In this document: piece by piece, positions 1 through 10,700 of the stretch
Position numbering within the stretch: the first letter of the stretch is position 1
Layout of the letters: each line of letters starts with the position of its first letter
NCBI RefSeq assembly: GCF_003473485.1
Contig: NC_053044.1
Span: 32,864,091-32,928,090, forward strand
Origin: Medicago truncatula
Lineage: Eukaryota; Streptophyta; Magnoliopsida; Fabales; Fabaceae
Length of the DNA stretch: 64,000 nucleotides
Direction of reading: 5' to 3'
Notes under the pieces: generated by a model
What the model was told of the DNA's origin: nothing
The model's database searches: none
What the model saw: only the letters and a program-made list of their open reading frames with translations
Position numbers and translations under genes: made by a program

Positions 1-156
1 AGACAGATACAAAGTGATGAAACAAAGAAACAAACATGCAAATCCCGACCATGGACAAATCCACAGTCACTTATTTTAGTCTTAATTCATATCAAAACAC
101 AATGACATAACAACCAAATACAAAGCGATGGTAAAAAGTAACAACCACATGACGCT

Positions 157-885
157 TCAACGGAAAAATGGATTTGGCCAAAACCCATTTGGGGGATTGA
201 CATTTCCCATGGGAGGTGCCTGATCCCCACCACCATTATTCATCAAGTTCATAAAAAAATGTTGCTTCTGCATAACATCCATGTTCATGTCCAAAACATG
301 TTGACCGTGACTCCCTTGTCCATTCTCTTCAATCTTAGGTACTGGATTAGCCACCATTGTTGATGCTACCATTTGAGTTTGAGTTTGAGTTTGACCTTGA
401 CCTTGACCATTCCTGCTCAACATTTCAACCCTCCTATTGATATCTTTCAAATACTGATCAATCAACCATGCCATATCATTCAAATCAACCATGCTTATAT
501 TGTGCATAACTTGATCAGCACTAAGGTACTGAAACATTAACTGAGTCATTTCTTTTTCTCTATTATCCTTTCTTTGTTTAGTCAATTGATCTTTCGCCTT
601 TTGAATCCGCTGCCTCAAAAAACTCTCTTGGTTCACCATCTTTTTGCTTTGTTCCAATTCAGGCATTTTTCGGAACTTTGATAGCACCCTTTGGACTCCT
701 AAAGGAGATGGCCAAACCTCAGGTTGAGGATCGTATGGACTATAGATTATAGCACAAGCATCAATACCACAGAGGGTGCTGAGTTCACTAACCTTTTTCA
801 TTAGACCTTTCTTCCTTTTCTTGAACGTCGCCTTCCTCGCGGAGTCGTTGATTATGAATGCGAGTTTCACCTTTTTTCTAGTCAT
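157..885 (-). CDS. Type I (Mγ) MADS-box transcription factor, AGL80-like
   Basis: A DNA-binding nuclear transcription factor of the plant type I Mγ class. The MADS domain fills the first 60 residues: it opens MTRKKVKLAF, carries the basic stretch KKRKKGLMKK, and has the LSTLCG and IIYSPYD core strands. A predicted coiled region with the Mγ-like VDLNDMAWLIDQYLKDINRR follows. The open frame extends 11 codons further upstream, but the MADS domain normally begins at MTRKK, so I start at 885 (242 aa). The gene has no intron, as usual for type I genes. Arabidopsis AGL80 acts in the central cell and endosperm; transfer of that role here is inference. Odd point: a Gln/Thr/Gly run near residue 160 is encoded by a hexamer microsatellite (about 372-408) and is likely to vary in length. 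The class is certain; the exact orthologue is less so. Confidence 0.9.
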   Translation of the reverse strand: MTRKKVKLAFIINDSARKATFKKRKKGLMKKVSELSTLCGIDACAIIYSPYDPQPEVWPSPLGVQRVLSKFRKMPELEQSKKMVNQESFLRQRIQKAKDQLTKQRKDNREKEMTQLMFQYLSADQVMHNISMVDLNDMAWLIDQYLKDINRRVEMLSRNGQGQGQTQTQTQMVASTMVANPVPKIEENGQGSHGQHVLDMNMDVMQKQHFFMNLMNNGGGDQAPPMGNVNPPNGFWPNPFFR

Positions 886-920
886 GGTGGTGGTGATGAA
901 GAGGAACAGAAAGAACAATC

Positions 921-935
921 TCTTATTTATATAGA
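921..935 (-). promoter_or_regulatory. TATA box of the MADS gene
   Basis: On the minus strand the sequence reads CTATATAAATAAGA, 36-50 bases upstream of the chosen ATG. This is a good TATA match and implies a very short 5' leader. The position supports the downstream ATG at 885 over the upstream in-frame ATG at 918, which would leave almost no leader. Confidence 0.55.
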
Positions 936-1534
936 TTGTTTGAGATGATTGATAGGTAAGTCCTTGCTGGAAGCATTAGCATGACACATTCAAAGCCAAA
1001 TATTTGTGCTATGAATTTAGAGATGTCAAATTTAAATGTGCACCATATGTGTTATGAATTAGAGATATCAAGTTTAAATGTCATTCAAATGGAGAATCAA
1101 AATAATATTTTGTAAATTGGATCGTGATGAGTTTTCTTCTCATAGTTTTCTCTCCCCATCCTATGATTGTATATTTTCCCGTTTTGATTGAAGATTCATC
1201 CTCTTCAATATGTTTCTTTTTTATTACTCTACGTATTTAGTAAGATATATTTTGCCAAATCTCACATATAGCTGCTCATTATTCTATTTAGGTGTTGTAT
1301 TATAATTCATGTCAGATTCATGTTTGTAACAACTATGTGTGAGATTTGACAAAATAGAGTAGTATGGTTAATAAATAAGATATCCTCAAGTGATCACTAT
1401 TTAAATAACAATCTCTTATTAAACTTCCTCAAAAAAATATCAAACCATCATATCCTATGAAAATTCGATTACATTAAAAATGTAACCACTTAAATTTCAT
1501 TAGTCAGTACCATTCTTGTCCCTTATAAATAAAA

Positions 1535-1819
1535 GGGGTTAATTAAGTTTTTAGTCCCTATAAATATTCACAGTTTTGTTTTTAGTCCCTACAAAATAAA
1601 ATCACATTTTATAGTCCCTGTGACATTTTTCTTAAGCATTTTAGGGACTAAAAATGTTGATGGAAAAATTTTATAGGGACTAAAAATGCTGATGAAAAAT
1701 TTTATAGGGACTAAAAATGTTGATGGAAAATTTTATAGGGACTAAAAAGTGTGATTTTATTTTGTAAGGATTAAAATAAAATTCTGAATATTTATAGGGT
1801 CCATTTACTTAATTAACCC
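1535..1819. repeat. MITE-like inverted-repeat element with GGGTTAATTAAG ends
   Basis: The left end GGGTTAATTAAGTTTTTAGT is mirrored by a right end finishing in CTTAATTAACCC. The phrase 'tagtccctataaat' occurs in both orientations. The interior holds about three copies of a 32-base unit (ttttatagggactaaaaatgttgatgg, degenerate) at 1640-1750. No coding sequence is present. It is a non-autonomous DNA element of unassigned superfamily. Confidence 0.7.
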
Positions 1820-2168
1820 TAAATAAAAATGTACTCAAATAGATAAATTTAAATGTATTGTAAGCAATAAATTTTTATTTTTACGGAAAAATAACTCTAT
1901 CATTTCATCATCGATAATAGTAGCAATACAATTGAAAGGATAATTAAAAAAGTTGAGGCTAGACTTAAATACAAGATTAAAGCTAGTATTTGATGAGGAA
2001 AAAAAAAAAAAGAGTTGAGGCTAGACATTATGTTTCTCGCTTTTTTTTTTTTTTTTTTTGCCTGAGTCAACGATTTTTTTTACCCTTACACATTTTATTG
2101 TAATTACAATATTGTCTTTTTTATAGTATTATTCATATCTTTTTAATTAAAAGAGTTAGTTAACTCCT

Positions 2169-2926
2169 CTGCCCCGATACTTCAAAAATGACGAAGAATC
2201 GTGTCCAACACGTATCCGATACCGATATGTCTCAATACGCGTATCAGAGAAGTATCGGGCATTTAATATTTATTTTTTGAAAAAAATTATTGATATGTGT
2301 CGGATACGGCTAACTTGTACTCCGACACGGGTAACTTATACTCCGACACCGATACTTCTGACTTACATATTTTCTTTAAAAGAAAAGAAAAGAAAAATAA
2401 AATAATAAGAAATAAAACTACAAGTCTGATAGCGCTATCAAAAACATATTGTCTCTTCTAACCCAAAAAATAGTGTTTCTCGTCACCATATAGCGATAGC
2501 TATTCCTCTTCTAACTATGTTTCTCTTCTCTCTAATGTTATGTTTCTTCTGTTCTTCTCTCTAATTGGAAAAAAAAACTGTTTGTTTTCGATCTAAATTA
2601 GTGTTAACTATCAAGCAGTCAACATTAGATAAATGTGATCTTTTTTTACAGTACTTATGATGTTCTCTTTGGATGGTACTAATGATTTTTAGCTATATAT
2701 ATATATTCTATCTAATATGTGTGGAAAAAATATGTAATTGTCACTAATTTTGATCATTTTCATTAATGTCAATGTTTGTTTATTATCATTTTAGTTATGT
2801 TTATACATTGTGCATTTATAATATATTAATTTTAAATTTAATTTTTTAATAACGTATCAAGACAGTATCGTATCGGGAATTTTGAAAAATTTCCCGTATC
2901 GTCGTATGAGTATCGGGGCTTCATAG
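2169..2926. mobile_element. Non-autonomous MULE-like DNA transposon, ~760 bp
   Basis: The element is bounded by the direct repeat gttaactcct (2159-2168 and 2927-2936), a 9-10 bp target duplication of the size Mutator-like elements make. Inside, the left end carries gccccgatact and the right end its reverse complement followed by tatgaag. The first and last ~180 bases are full of gtatcgg/ccgatac variants. The interior is AT-rich and encodes no transposase. A smaller element with the same TATGAA terminus lies at 28970-29120. Confidence 0.6.
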
Positions 2927-3419
2927 GTTAACTCCTTTTATAATATGAACAATTGACTATAATAGGAACAATATAAATTAAGAGCCTGTTTGAAACAATT
3001 TTTCTTTTCAGTTTTTGAAATATACAAGTCCTCTTCTCACAGTAGTTATCCTTTTACATGTTTTAGTTTTAGTCCCCAAAATTAAAAAATTTAAAATAGT
3101 TTCCAAAACTGTAATTTTAAATATAGTTTAACAAAAAAGTTTTTAATTTTCAAATTTTTAAAAACTTAAAAAGAGTCTTTTTATAGAATATTTTTTTAGG
3201 TCTTTTTTATATAAATATAAATTAAATCAAGATGAAGAAGAAAGAGTAGGATTAGAGATTTGATGAAGGGATATTCAAAATTGAGATTTTAGGTATTAAA
3301 AAGGAACCCAAATGTGTGTTTTTTATTTTGGTCTATATTGCCACCTCAAATCACACCTTACTCGTCATAAAAATGTCAACTCATATTTTTTTTTTTGGAG
3401 TTAACAGTCAAATATAATG

Positions 3420-3634
3420 TCGAGGAGGAGAAAGTCTTATATAGGCACAAGCATTTAGACACAAAATGTAGGCACACACACATAAATCAAAAAAATTAAA
3501 AGATAAATAAAATAGTCACATCAATCAATATCACTTTAATCATTTTCTTTTTAATTTTTTTAGCTTCTTGTGTATGTGTCTAAATATGAGATGATGATCT
3601 TGTGACCAAGTAAGAGTTTCTCTCTCGAGGAGCA
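3420..3634. repeat. MITE-like element
   Basis: The left flank (cgaggaggagaaagtctt, then ggcacaag and tttagacaca) is mirrored on the other strand at the right end (ctcctcgagagagaaactctt, then tcacaag and tttagacaca). These give imperfect terminal inverted repeats of about 45 bases around an AT-rich centre with no coding capacity. Confidence 0.5.
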
Positions 3635-3734
3635 AAATGGCGGCTAGATTTTAGAGTATGTTTGTGTTTTTCTCGAATCATGGACCATTATGATATAACA
3701 TATACACATTCAATGAATAAAATGACAATTTTTA

Positions 3735-4292
3735 TACTCCCTCCATCCCATAAGAAGTGAGTTTTTTTTTAAAAAAAAAATATTGTCTCAAAATAACCGA
3801 TTCATTTCATTTTTCAATGCAATATTAATACTCTCTCCGTCCCAAATTGTATGACGTTTTGAGCATTTCACACATATTAAGAAATGCAATTAATATTGTG
3901 TGGAAAAGAGATATTATGAGTTGTTTTACAAAATTGTCCTTAATAAATAATATGGGAAAAATAAATTAAAGAATTGAAATAAAAGAGAGTAATAAATAGT
4001 TAAGGTTATAATAAGAAAAATAACATTAAAGTTGCATTAGTATTGTAAAGCGACATACAATTTGGGACAATTTTTTTTCCTTAAAGCGATATACAATTTG
4101 GGACGGAGGGAGTATAACTCTAATTAATATTATTTTCACACATTCAATTCAATATATTTTACTTTGCATTTATGTTAATGGTAGATGACCAATACTTGAT
4201 AAGAGCAATTGAAACATTTTTCTCTTTCTTTCGATATTATATTTTTCTGAGAAAGAAAAAAAAAAGTCACTTAAATTGGGGTGGAGGGAGTA
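3735..4292. mobile_element. Stowaway-type MITE (outer), interrupted by a second MITE
   Basis: The ends are CTCCCTCCATCCCATAAGAA on the left and, on the opposite strand, CTCCCTCCACCCCAATTTAA on the right, with TA at both borders. Both continue into AAGTGA plus a T-run. The element is split by a complete smaller MITE at 3831-4112, so its own length is about 270 bases. Confidence 0.75.
3831..4112. mobile_element. Stowaway-type MITE (inner, nested)
   Basis: The ends are CTCTCTCCGTCCCAAATTGT on the left and CTCCCTCCGTCCCAAATTGT on the opposite strand on the right, followed by ATG(T/A)CG. TA flanks each side (3829-3830 and 4113-4114). It sits inside the outer MITE, so it inserted later. No coding sequence. 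Confidence 0.8.
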
Positions 4293-4716
4293 TCATAATT
4301 GCTAGATAGATCATCTTTTGTGATTAATTGAATCCAAATTTAATAGTTTTCGAATGTTTTTTTTTTTTTGCTTTGTGTGGTCAAGGTTTTAACCGATCTT
4401 ACTTCTATTATGTATTGTTTCTACGAACTGAAATAAGTTCACAATAGTTTTCGAATATTCTTAGTCCGACTAAAATAAATAAATTTTGAGAAAACTATGA
4501 ATTTGAAGAAATGACAACAAGTAAAAAACAATTCCAAGAAGAAAATTCATCTCTCTCTTTTTGGCTATTGGATTTGTATTTGAGGCAAAAGTAGTGAGTA
4601 GTGATGAAAACCAATTCATTCCATCTATGAAATGAAATCACATACATAATCCTGCAACTCAGAGGAACCAAGCTGAGAAGAAAAACACTGTCACACTCAC
4701 TAGGGTTTATTCATCC

Positions 4717-7700
4717 ATGGCGCTAACCTTCATCTTCCTCTTCTTCATCCCTCACCTCCTATCTTCCATCTCAGCACAATCCACCTCCATGGAATCGGTC
4801 CCCGATCTTCAGAGCACCATGTACACCGACGTTGACGGATTTCCTTGCGTTCGGCTGCTAAGTCTCTCTGGAACCATCGGTTGTTCAAGTAAGCCCCAAT
4901 TTCACAATTCATTGTGTTTTTAGTGGTTAATTTTTGTAATTTGAAGTGTTATTTGTGATTATAAGCTGATTAATGTTGTATTTGTGGTAATTTGTTAGAT
5001 CCTGGGCGAGATAAGGTTGTAGCTCCAATTGTGAGGTTCGAAAATGTTGATGATGTGACAGAGTTATCTTCTATATTGGTCTCAATGGATCAGTTTCCAA
5101 CTCTCTTCAACAGGTATCGTTTTTCATCATTTCTGTTTTTATGATTTGCTAAATTTTATTGCATCTTAGTTAAATTTGAAGTTATTGGGAAAGGTTTTAT
5201 GTTTGGATTTCAGTTGAAAACCTGCAAATGTAGGTTTGGACCCAAAGTATCTATATAGTTATTTTAGGATATGTTCCAGAATAGAATATTAGAGACCTCC
5301 GTATATTGTGATCGAAGCTTGACTGAGTGTTTGTGTTTTCTGAGCAATTGGTGGTTATCCCCTGTCAATGAGATAGACTCCTTCTTTTAAAGAGGTTGTC
5401 ATAAGAAGGTCTTTGGTGGTGGGGAAGTTAGAAATAAGATCATGGGTCTATGGGAGGTTATGTGCTGAATAAGTATAAAAGTGCACCGAGATATTTGTAA
5501 GTTGATGTCGGTATTGTTCTGGACTGGATATTGAGCAATAGAACATAGGTTGAGATAATAAAATATTTATAACAGTCCCCCGCTTCCAAGCATGAGGCCT
5601 ATAATGGCGAAATACTGAATATGATAAGTCGAGATAAAAAATCTATAATGGTCTGGGATAAAACGTAGGTTTGGACGCAAACGTATGTTTAATGGCAATG
5701 TGAATCCAAAAATGAGTTAGTCCTTGTTTATTGGCATGATTGTTAATGCTACTTATTCGTTTGATTTTTGAAATTATTATTTTTTTCACTTTCCCGAGTG
5801 TGAATCTTCCCTTTCAGATTATCAGCTGACCCAAGCTTTGCAAGCAAAGTTGGTGGTGTGCTAGTTGAATCAGTTACTGATTCACAGAAGAAATTAAATG
5901 GTAAATACTATTGGTTTGCTTTAAACAAAGATAGTGTAGTATTTACTTTTTAAAGCTGCTCCCATCATAATTTTTTGTTTTTTATATGTAGGATTCTCTC
6001 CAGATCAAAAGTTTCCGCTGGCTGAATTTGCTCCTTACCACAATATCAGCTATGAATGGAACCCAATTGTACAATATGGATTTACTTTTTCTTCCAGTTT
6101 CTGGGGATATTTATATCTCATATCAACATAATTTATTTGTCCTTTTCTTTTTCTTTTCTTTGCTTGCTTCTGCCACTTAGTTTCCAATTCTGATTCAATT
6201 ACTTTTTATAGAATGGAGTTTATAACTGATAGATGCTTTCTGGTTTCTATTAAGTTCTTTATTTTTGTGGATGTACGTTGTATCATTGTTGGTTTCAGTA
6301 TCACGGAGATAGGATAAGCCAGACAAATTAATAGGTGAAGTATGTTTTGGGTTAGGATCAGAAGCGTATAATGTTATTAGATGTATTAGAAGATATATGG
6401 TGGGAATTTAACCAATTATCTTTTGGATATAATACTATATTAGTCTTGAGACAACATGATCGATTACTTAGAATGATTGATTTATTTGTGTTTTCTTTTT
6501 CGTTCTACATCTACAGGGTTCTGGTATTATGTGGAAATCCTACGGTTTTCCTGTGTTTTTACTCACAGAAAGTGGCACGAAGACTCTTCAAGAGGTATCA
6601 CATAGTATTTTCATTTTCTTTCTTAAACTCACAACACGAGATGCTAGTGATGGATGGTTACATTTTGAGATGTAGTTAGATATGTGGAGACAAACTTTGG
6701 AAACATAGTTCTTTCTTTTAAGTAGAAAGGGGTGTATGTATGGAATGCAACTTCTTTTGCTTGAGTAGAAAGGGGTGTATGAAATGAAAGTTAAGCAGAA
6801 GGTACACTAATTCTAGCTTAATGGTGACAATCGAAGATCAAGACATATCAAAAGTCACAAGGTCTGCATCTAGAGTGCATCATACAAAATGATGGGAAAA
6901 TAGAGGATATAGACCATAGGATTTAAGCTGGATAGATGAAATGAAGTAGTGCTTTGCACGTTGTTGTTATGGAAAAGTACCACTCAAGTTTGAGTAACAA
7001 AATTTTACTGCACAACTATAAATCTGTAGTTTTGTACAGGATTAAGTTAAGCGAAGAGAATGTCAACTGGTAAAAACTGAAGAGAAAGTAACAAAGTAAA
7101 CTTGATGTTTTAAGGATGAGAATTTTACTATTGATGATTGGACAAGCTAGACAAGATACAATTACAAAGGAATGTGTTCAAGGAAAAGTTGGGGTAACAA
7201 CAATTACAGAAAAGATGATAGAATCTCACCTTAGGTGCTATAGACATATGTGGAGACGACTTGTAAAATCCTAGTATAGAGAGTAGATCAAATTCGAGTT
7301 AGTTCAATAGTTAGTCCTGCAAAAACATCGGGAAGTGTTCGGTTTTAAAATAATTTGTCTCTGGACATGATTTATGATACGACATTATAACTTCATTTTA
7401 TCTATATAGTCAGATCCACCAAATGGAAAAAAAAACTTTCGTTGTTATCAATCCATATAGCCAACCCTACCTAATGGGAAAGACTTGGCTGTTGGCTTTT
7501 ATATTGTTAGAGGGTTACTATTGGCTAGCCTACACAACGTACAAATTTTCACTGATACAATTAGTTTAATTAACATTAATTTTATAGTGCCCTGATATGA
7601 ATATTATTATTGTTTATATGAATGTTATGAAGATTAATTCTCTTTCACGTTTGTGCAGTTTGTATTAAAAGGTGAGGACAAAAAGAAAGCTTATACATCT

Positions 7701-10700
7701 AATGTGGCTGAGTTTGATCTGGTGATGCAGGTATGCTCCAGATTTTTGTAAACAATTATTGTTTTCTGGCATATGAAGCAAAATGTTTCATTGTTTGCAT
7801 TTTTATTTTTTGATTATCTTGGATTAGACAATGAAATCTGGGACACATGATTCAGAGTCTTGTTTAAATGAAGGAACTTGCCTCCCTTTAGGTGGATACA
7901 GGTGAAGTTTCTTACATTCTACTCTATAAATTCTGCAAAAACTTGTGATGTGACTTTTTTTTGGGTGGGAGTAAACAAGTGGTCAAGGGTGGCTGCCCCC
8001 TGTTTAGAGCAAGATTTCCAGGAAAAAAAACCGCGAATAGGATTTGTAATGCAGGGTTATGATATGATATTATTGAATGACATATGTAACTGTAAATCGC
8101 ATGTTGCATTGTTGCTGCAAAACTAGATACCTGGTCAATCATGCAAGACAGTGAACAACTGAACATGGATAAAAATTTAAGATTCCTCCTACAAAATCTG
8201 AGTCTCAATAGTAATCCTTTTGTAAGAGTATATAGAATAAATAGCCATATATAAAATACAGTAAGCTACTAGATTATATTCTCCATGAAGAAATACACGA
8301 GGCCAGATATCCTTATGAATGTAGCATCACATCGTTCACATAGTAGAAATGGGTTGTCCTGGATCTAGATTAAGAATATATTATCACCCACTTCTCACTT
8401 TGCAGAGAAATTTAAAATCTTAGCATTGTTATGGTTGATGTTGACTTTGTGCATGTTTCATATGAAAGACAGTGTTTGGTCGGCTCTTCCTCCAATCAAC
8501 AATTCATCCTCAAAACCGTCTAAGCCCATTATATTGACAGTAGCCTCTATGGATTCTGCTTCCTTTTTCCGAGACAGAAGTCTTGGTGCAGATTCACCTA
8601 TTTCTGTAAGTGCAATTGCATTTGCTACAGCATACTGTTTCTTTTTTCTTCCGGATGAAATAAGTGCTTATGTTCCAAAATCAAAATATAGTCTAACACG
8701 CCAACTACTTTACAGGGTTTAATTGCATTACTGGCAGCAGCCGATGCACTTTCTCATTTGGATGGTATTGGTGACCTTAGTAAGCAGGTGCGTACAATGG
8801 AGTTTTCAGTTTTTGGACTGTTCGTAACTGATATGTTTTTGGACTCAATTAGTGATAGGAAGTGGCTCGATTTTAGGAGAGGGAGTAACTTGTGTGTGTG
8901 CACAAAAATTGGAGGGGAAGTTAGTCAGAAGAGAGGGAAAAGACATCTCAGATATGTTTATACAGGGAAAATCCGAGGAGAAAGGATTATGGGAATTCCA
9001 TATCAGTTGTTCCACTTATAGGCTGGGGCCAAAGATGTTCACTATGGCCATAGTAATTCGCTCTTACATTTTCTTAACTGTTCTTCCAGTTTTCACTTTG
9101 TCCAAAAGTGCTTGATGGGAACTGTTCTTTCCAATAGTGTAATTTTGTTAATAGTCACAAAGCTTTGGCTTGTTTTAGTTTTCCCTGTGTGCCTTTCTGG
9201 TTTTATTGACCTTGAAGATCTAAAAGGGCAACCCAGTGCACTAAAGCTCCCACATACGCAGGGTCCGGGAAGGGGTCCCACCATTATTGGTGTATTGTAC
9301 GCAGCCTTACCCTGTTTTTTATACAAGAGGCTGTTTCCAGGACTTGAACCCGTGACCTTTTAGTCACATGACAACAACTTTACCAGTTACGCCAAGGTTA
9401 CCCCTATGACCTTGAAGATCTCTGTGGGGAAAAATATCCTGGTTGGTCTCTGTTTCTTAATCATTGGTTCATTAAACTTGTGAGATAATTATCTACCATC
9501 CTTTCCAGTTTATTGTGATGGGATTGTGATTAAATTTTGTTGTTTAGAATGCATTAATTGCACCAATGGCAGATAACCTTGTGCACTCCCCTTTTTCCGT
9601 TTCAACACAGTAAACTCCTGGTGTTTCTTCTCCCCTCATTTCTTGTGGGTTTCCTTTTTAGAAGAGCATAAATGCATCGCGTTTATCATTATTTTATCAT
9701 GTAGTCATGTTACAGGTTTCTATTGTATGGTGCTTCTTGCTTTCGAACCTACAGTTATGATATTGAGTAAGGGCAACTTGCGCCAATTAATCCAAGGGAA
9801 CACCTTCTTGCTTTCGAACCTACACGAAAGCTTTGAAAATAAAAAAGACAAGAAAGCACTTATGATATATGCATATAAATTTATTCAAAAGCTACGATTT
9901 CTAGCTTTTTTATAATAAAAAACTTCTGGTTATGATAAAGAAAGTTTAAAATTTTCCTAATTCAGGAAGGTGTTATTTATTTAAAAAAAAAATGAACAAG
10001 CAGGCTTATAAACTCAAGAACCAAGCAGTTTCCGACATGTTACTGCTTCTCTGAACTTTATTGCTGATAGTTTCATAAACTCAATGCAGCTTGTTTTTGT
10101 AGTTTTCACTGGAGAAGCATGGGGCTATCTTGGAAGTAGGAGATTTTTGGTAGAACTTGACGAGCACTCAGATGCTGTTCAAGGCCTTAATCACTCATTA
10201 ATTGAAAAGGTACTCCGTGTCTCTAGTAAATATGAAAACTTAGTATTGGAGGGTAACCTGATGCACAGTATTTAAATTTATATGCCAGATTATTTATAAA
10301 TGCCTCCTCTGGAATTACTTTAAATGTTAACAAGCTAACTTATGCTTTTGTGGTGTGGTGTTTCACAGGTCCTTGAAATTGGTTCTGTTGGAAAGGGACT
10401 CAGTCAAGGGGCTAAAAACTTTTTTGCTCATGCAGAAAGGGTGAGATGATAGATCTGTTAAATATGTGCACACACACTAGTGCCCTTTTGCAATTTCAGT
10501 TGGATAGAATGCATTGTGTTAAATAATTTGTGTGGGCACCATCTGAATTATAGTATTGTATTGTTCCAAATCTTCTTGTGACTAACGCTGCATCATTGTA
10601 GGATTCTTCTGCCACAAATCAGATCATGGTTGCCCTGAAACATGCACAAGAATCACTGCTATCTGAAGACATACGGATCACATCTGCAAGTGCCTCAAAT

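Noticed and set aside
7878-8126. 82-codon plus-strand frame
   Set aside because: It runs through the 3' end of nicastrin exon 7 in another frame and then into intron 7.
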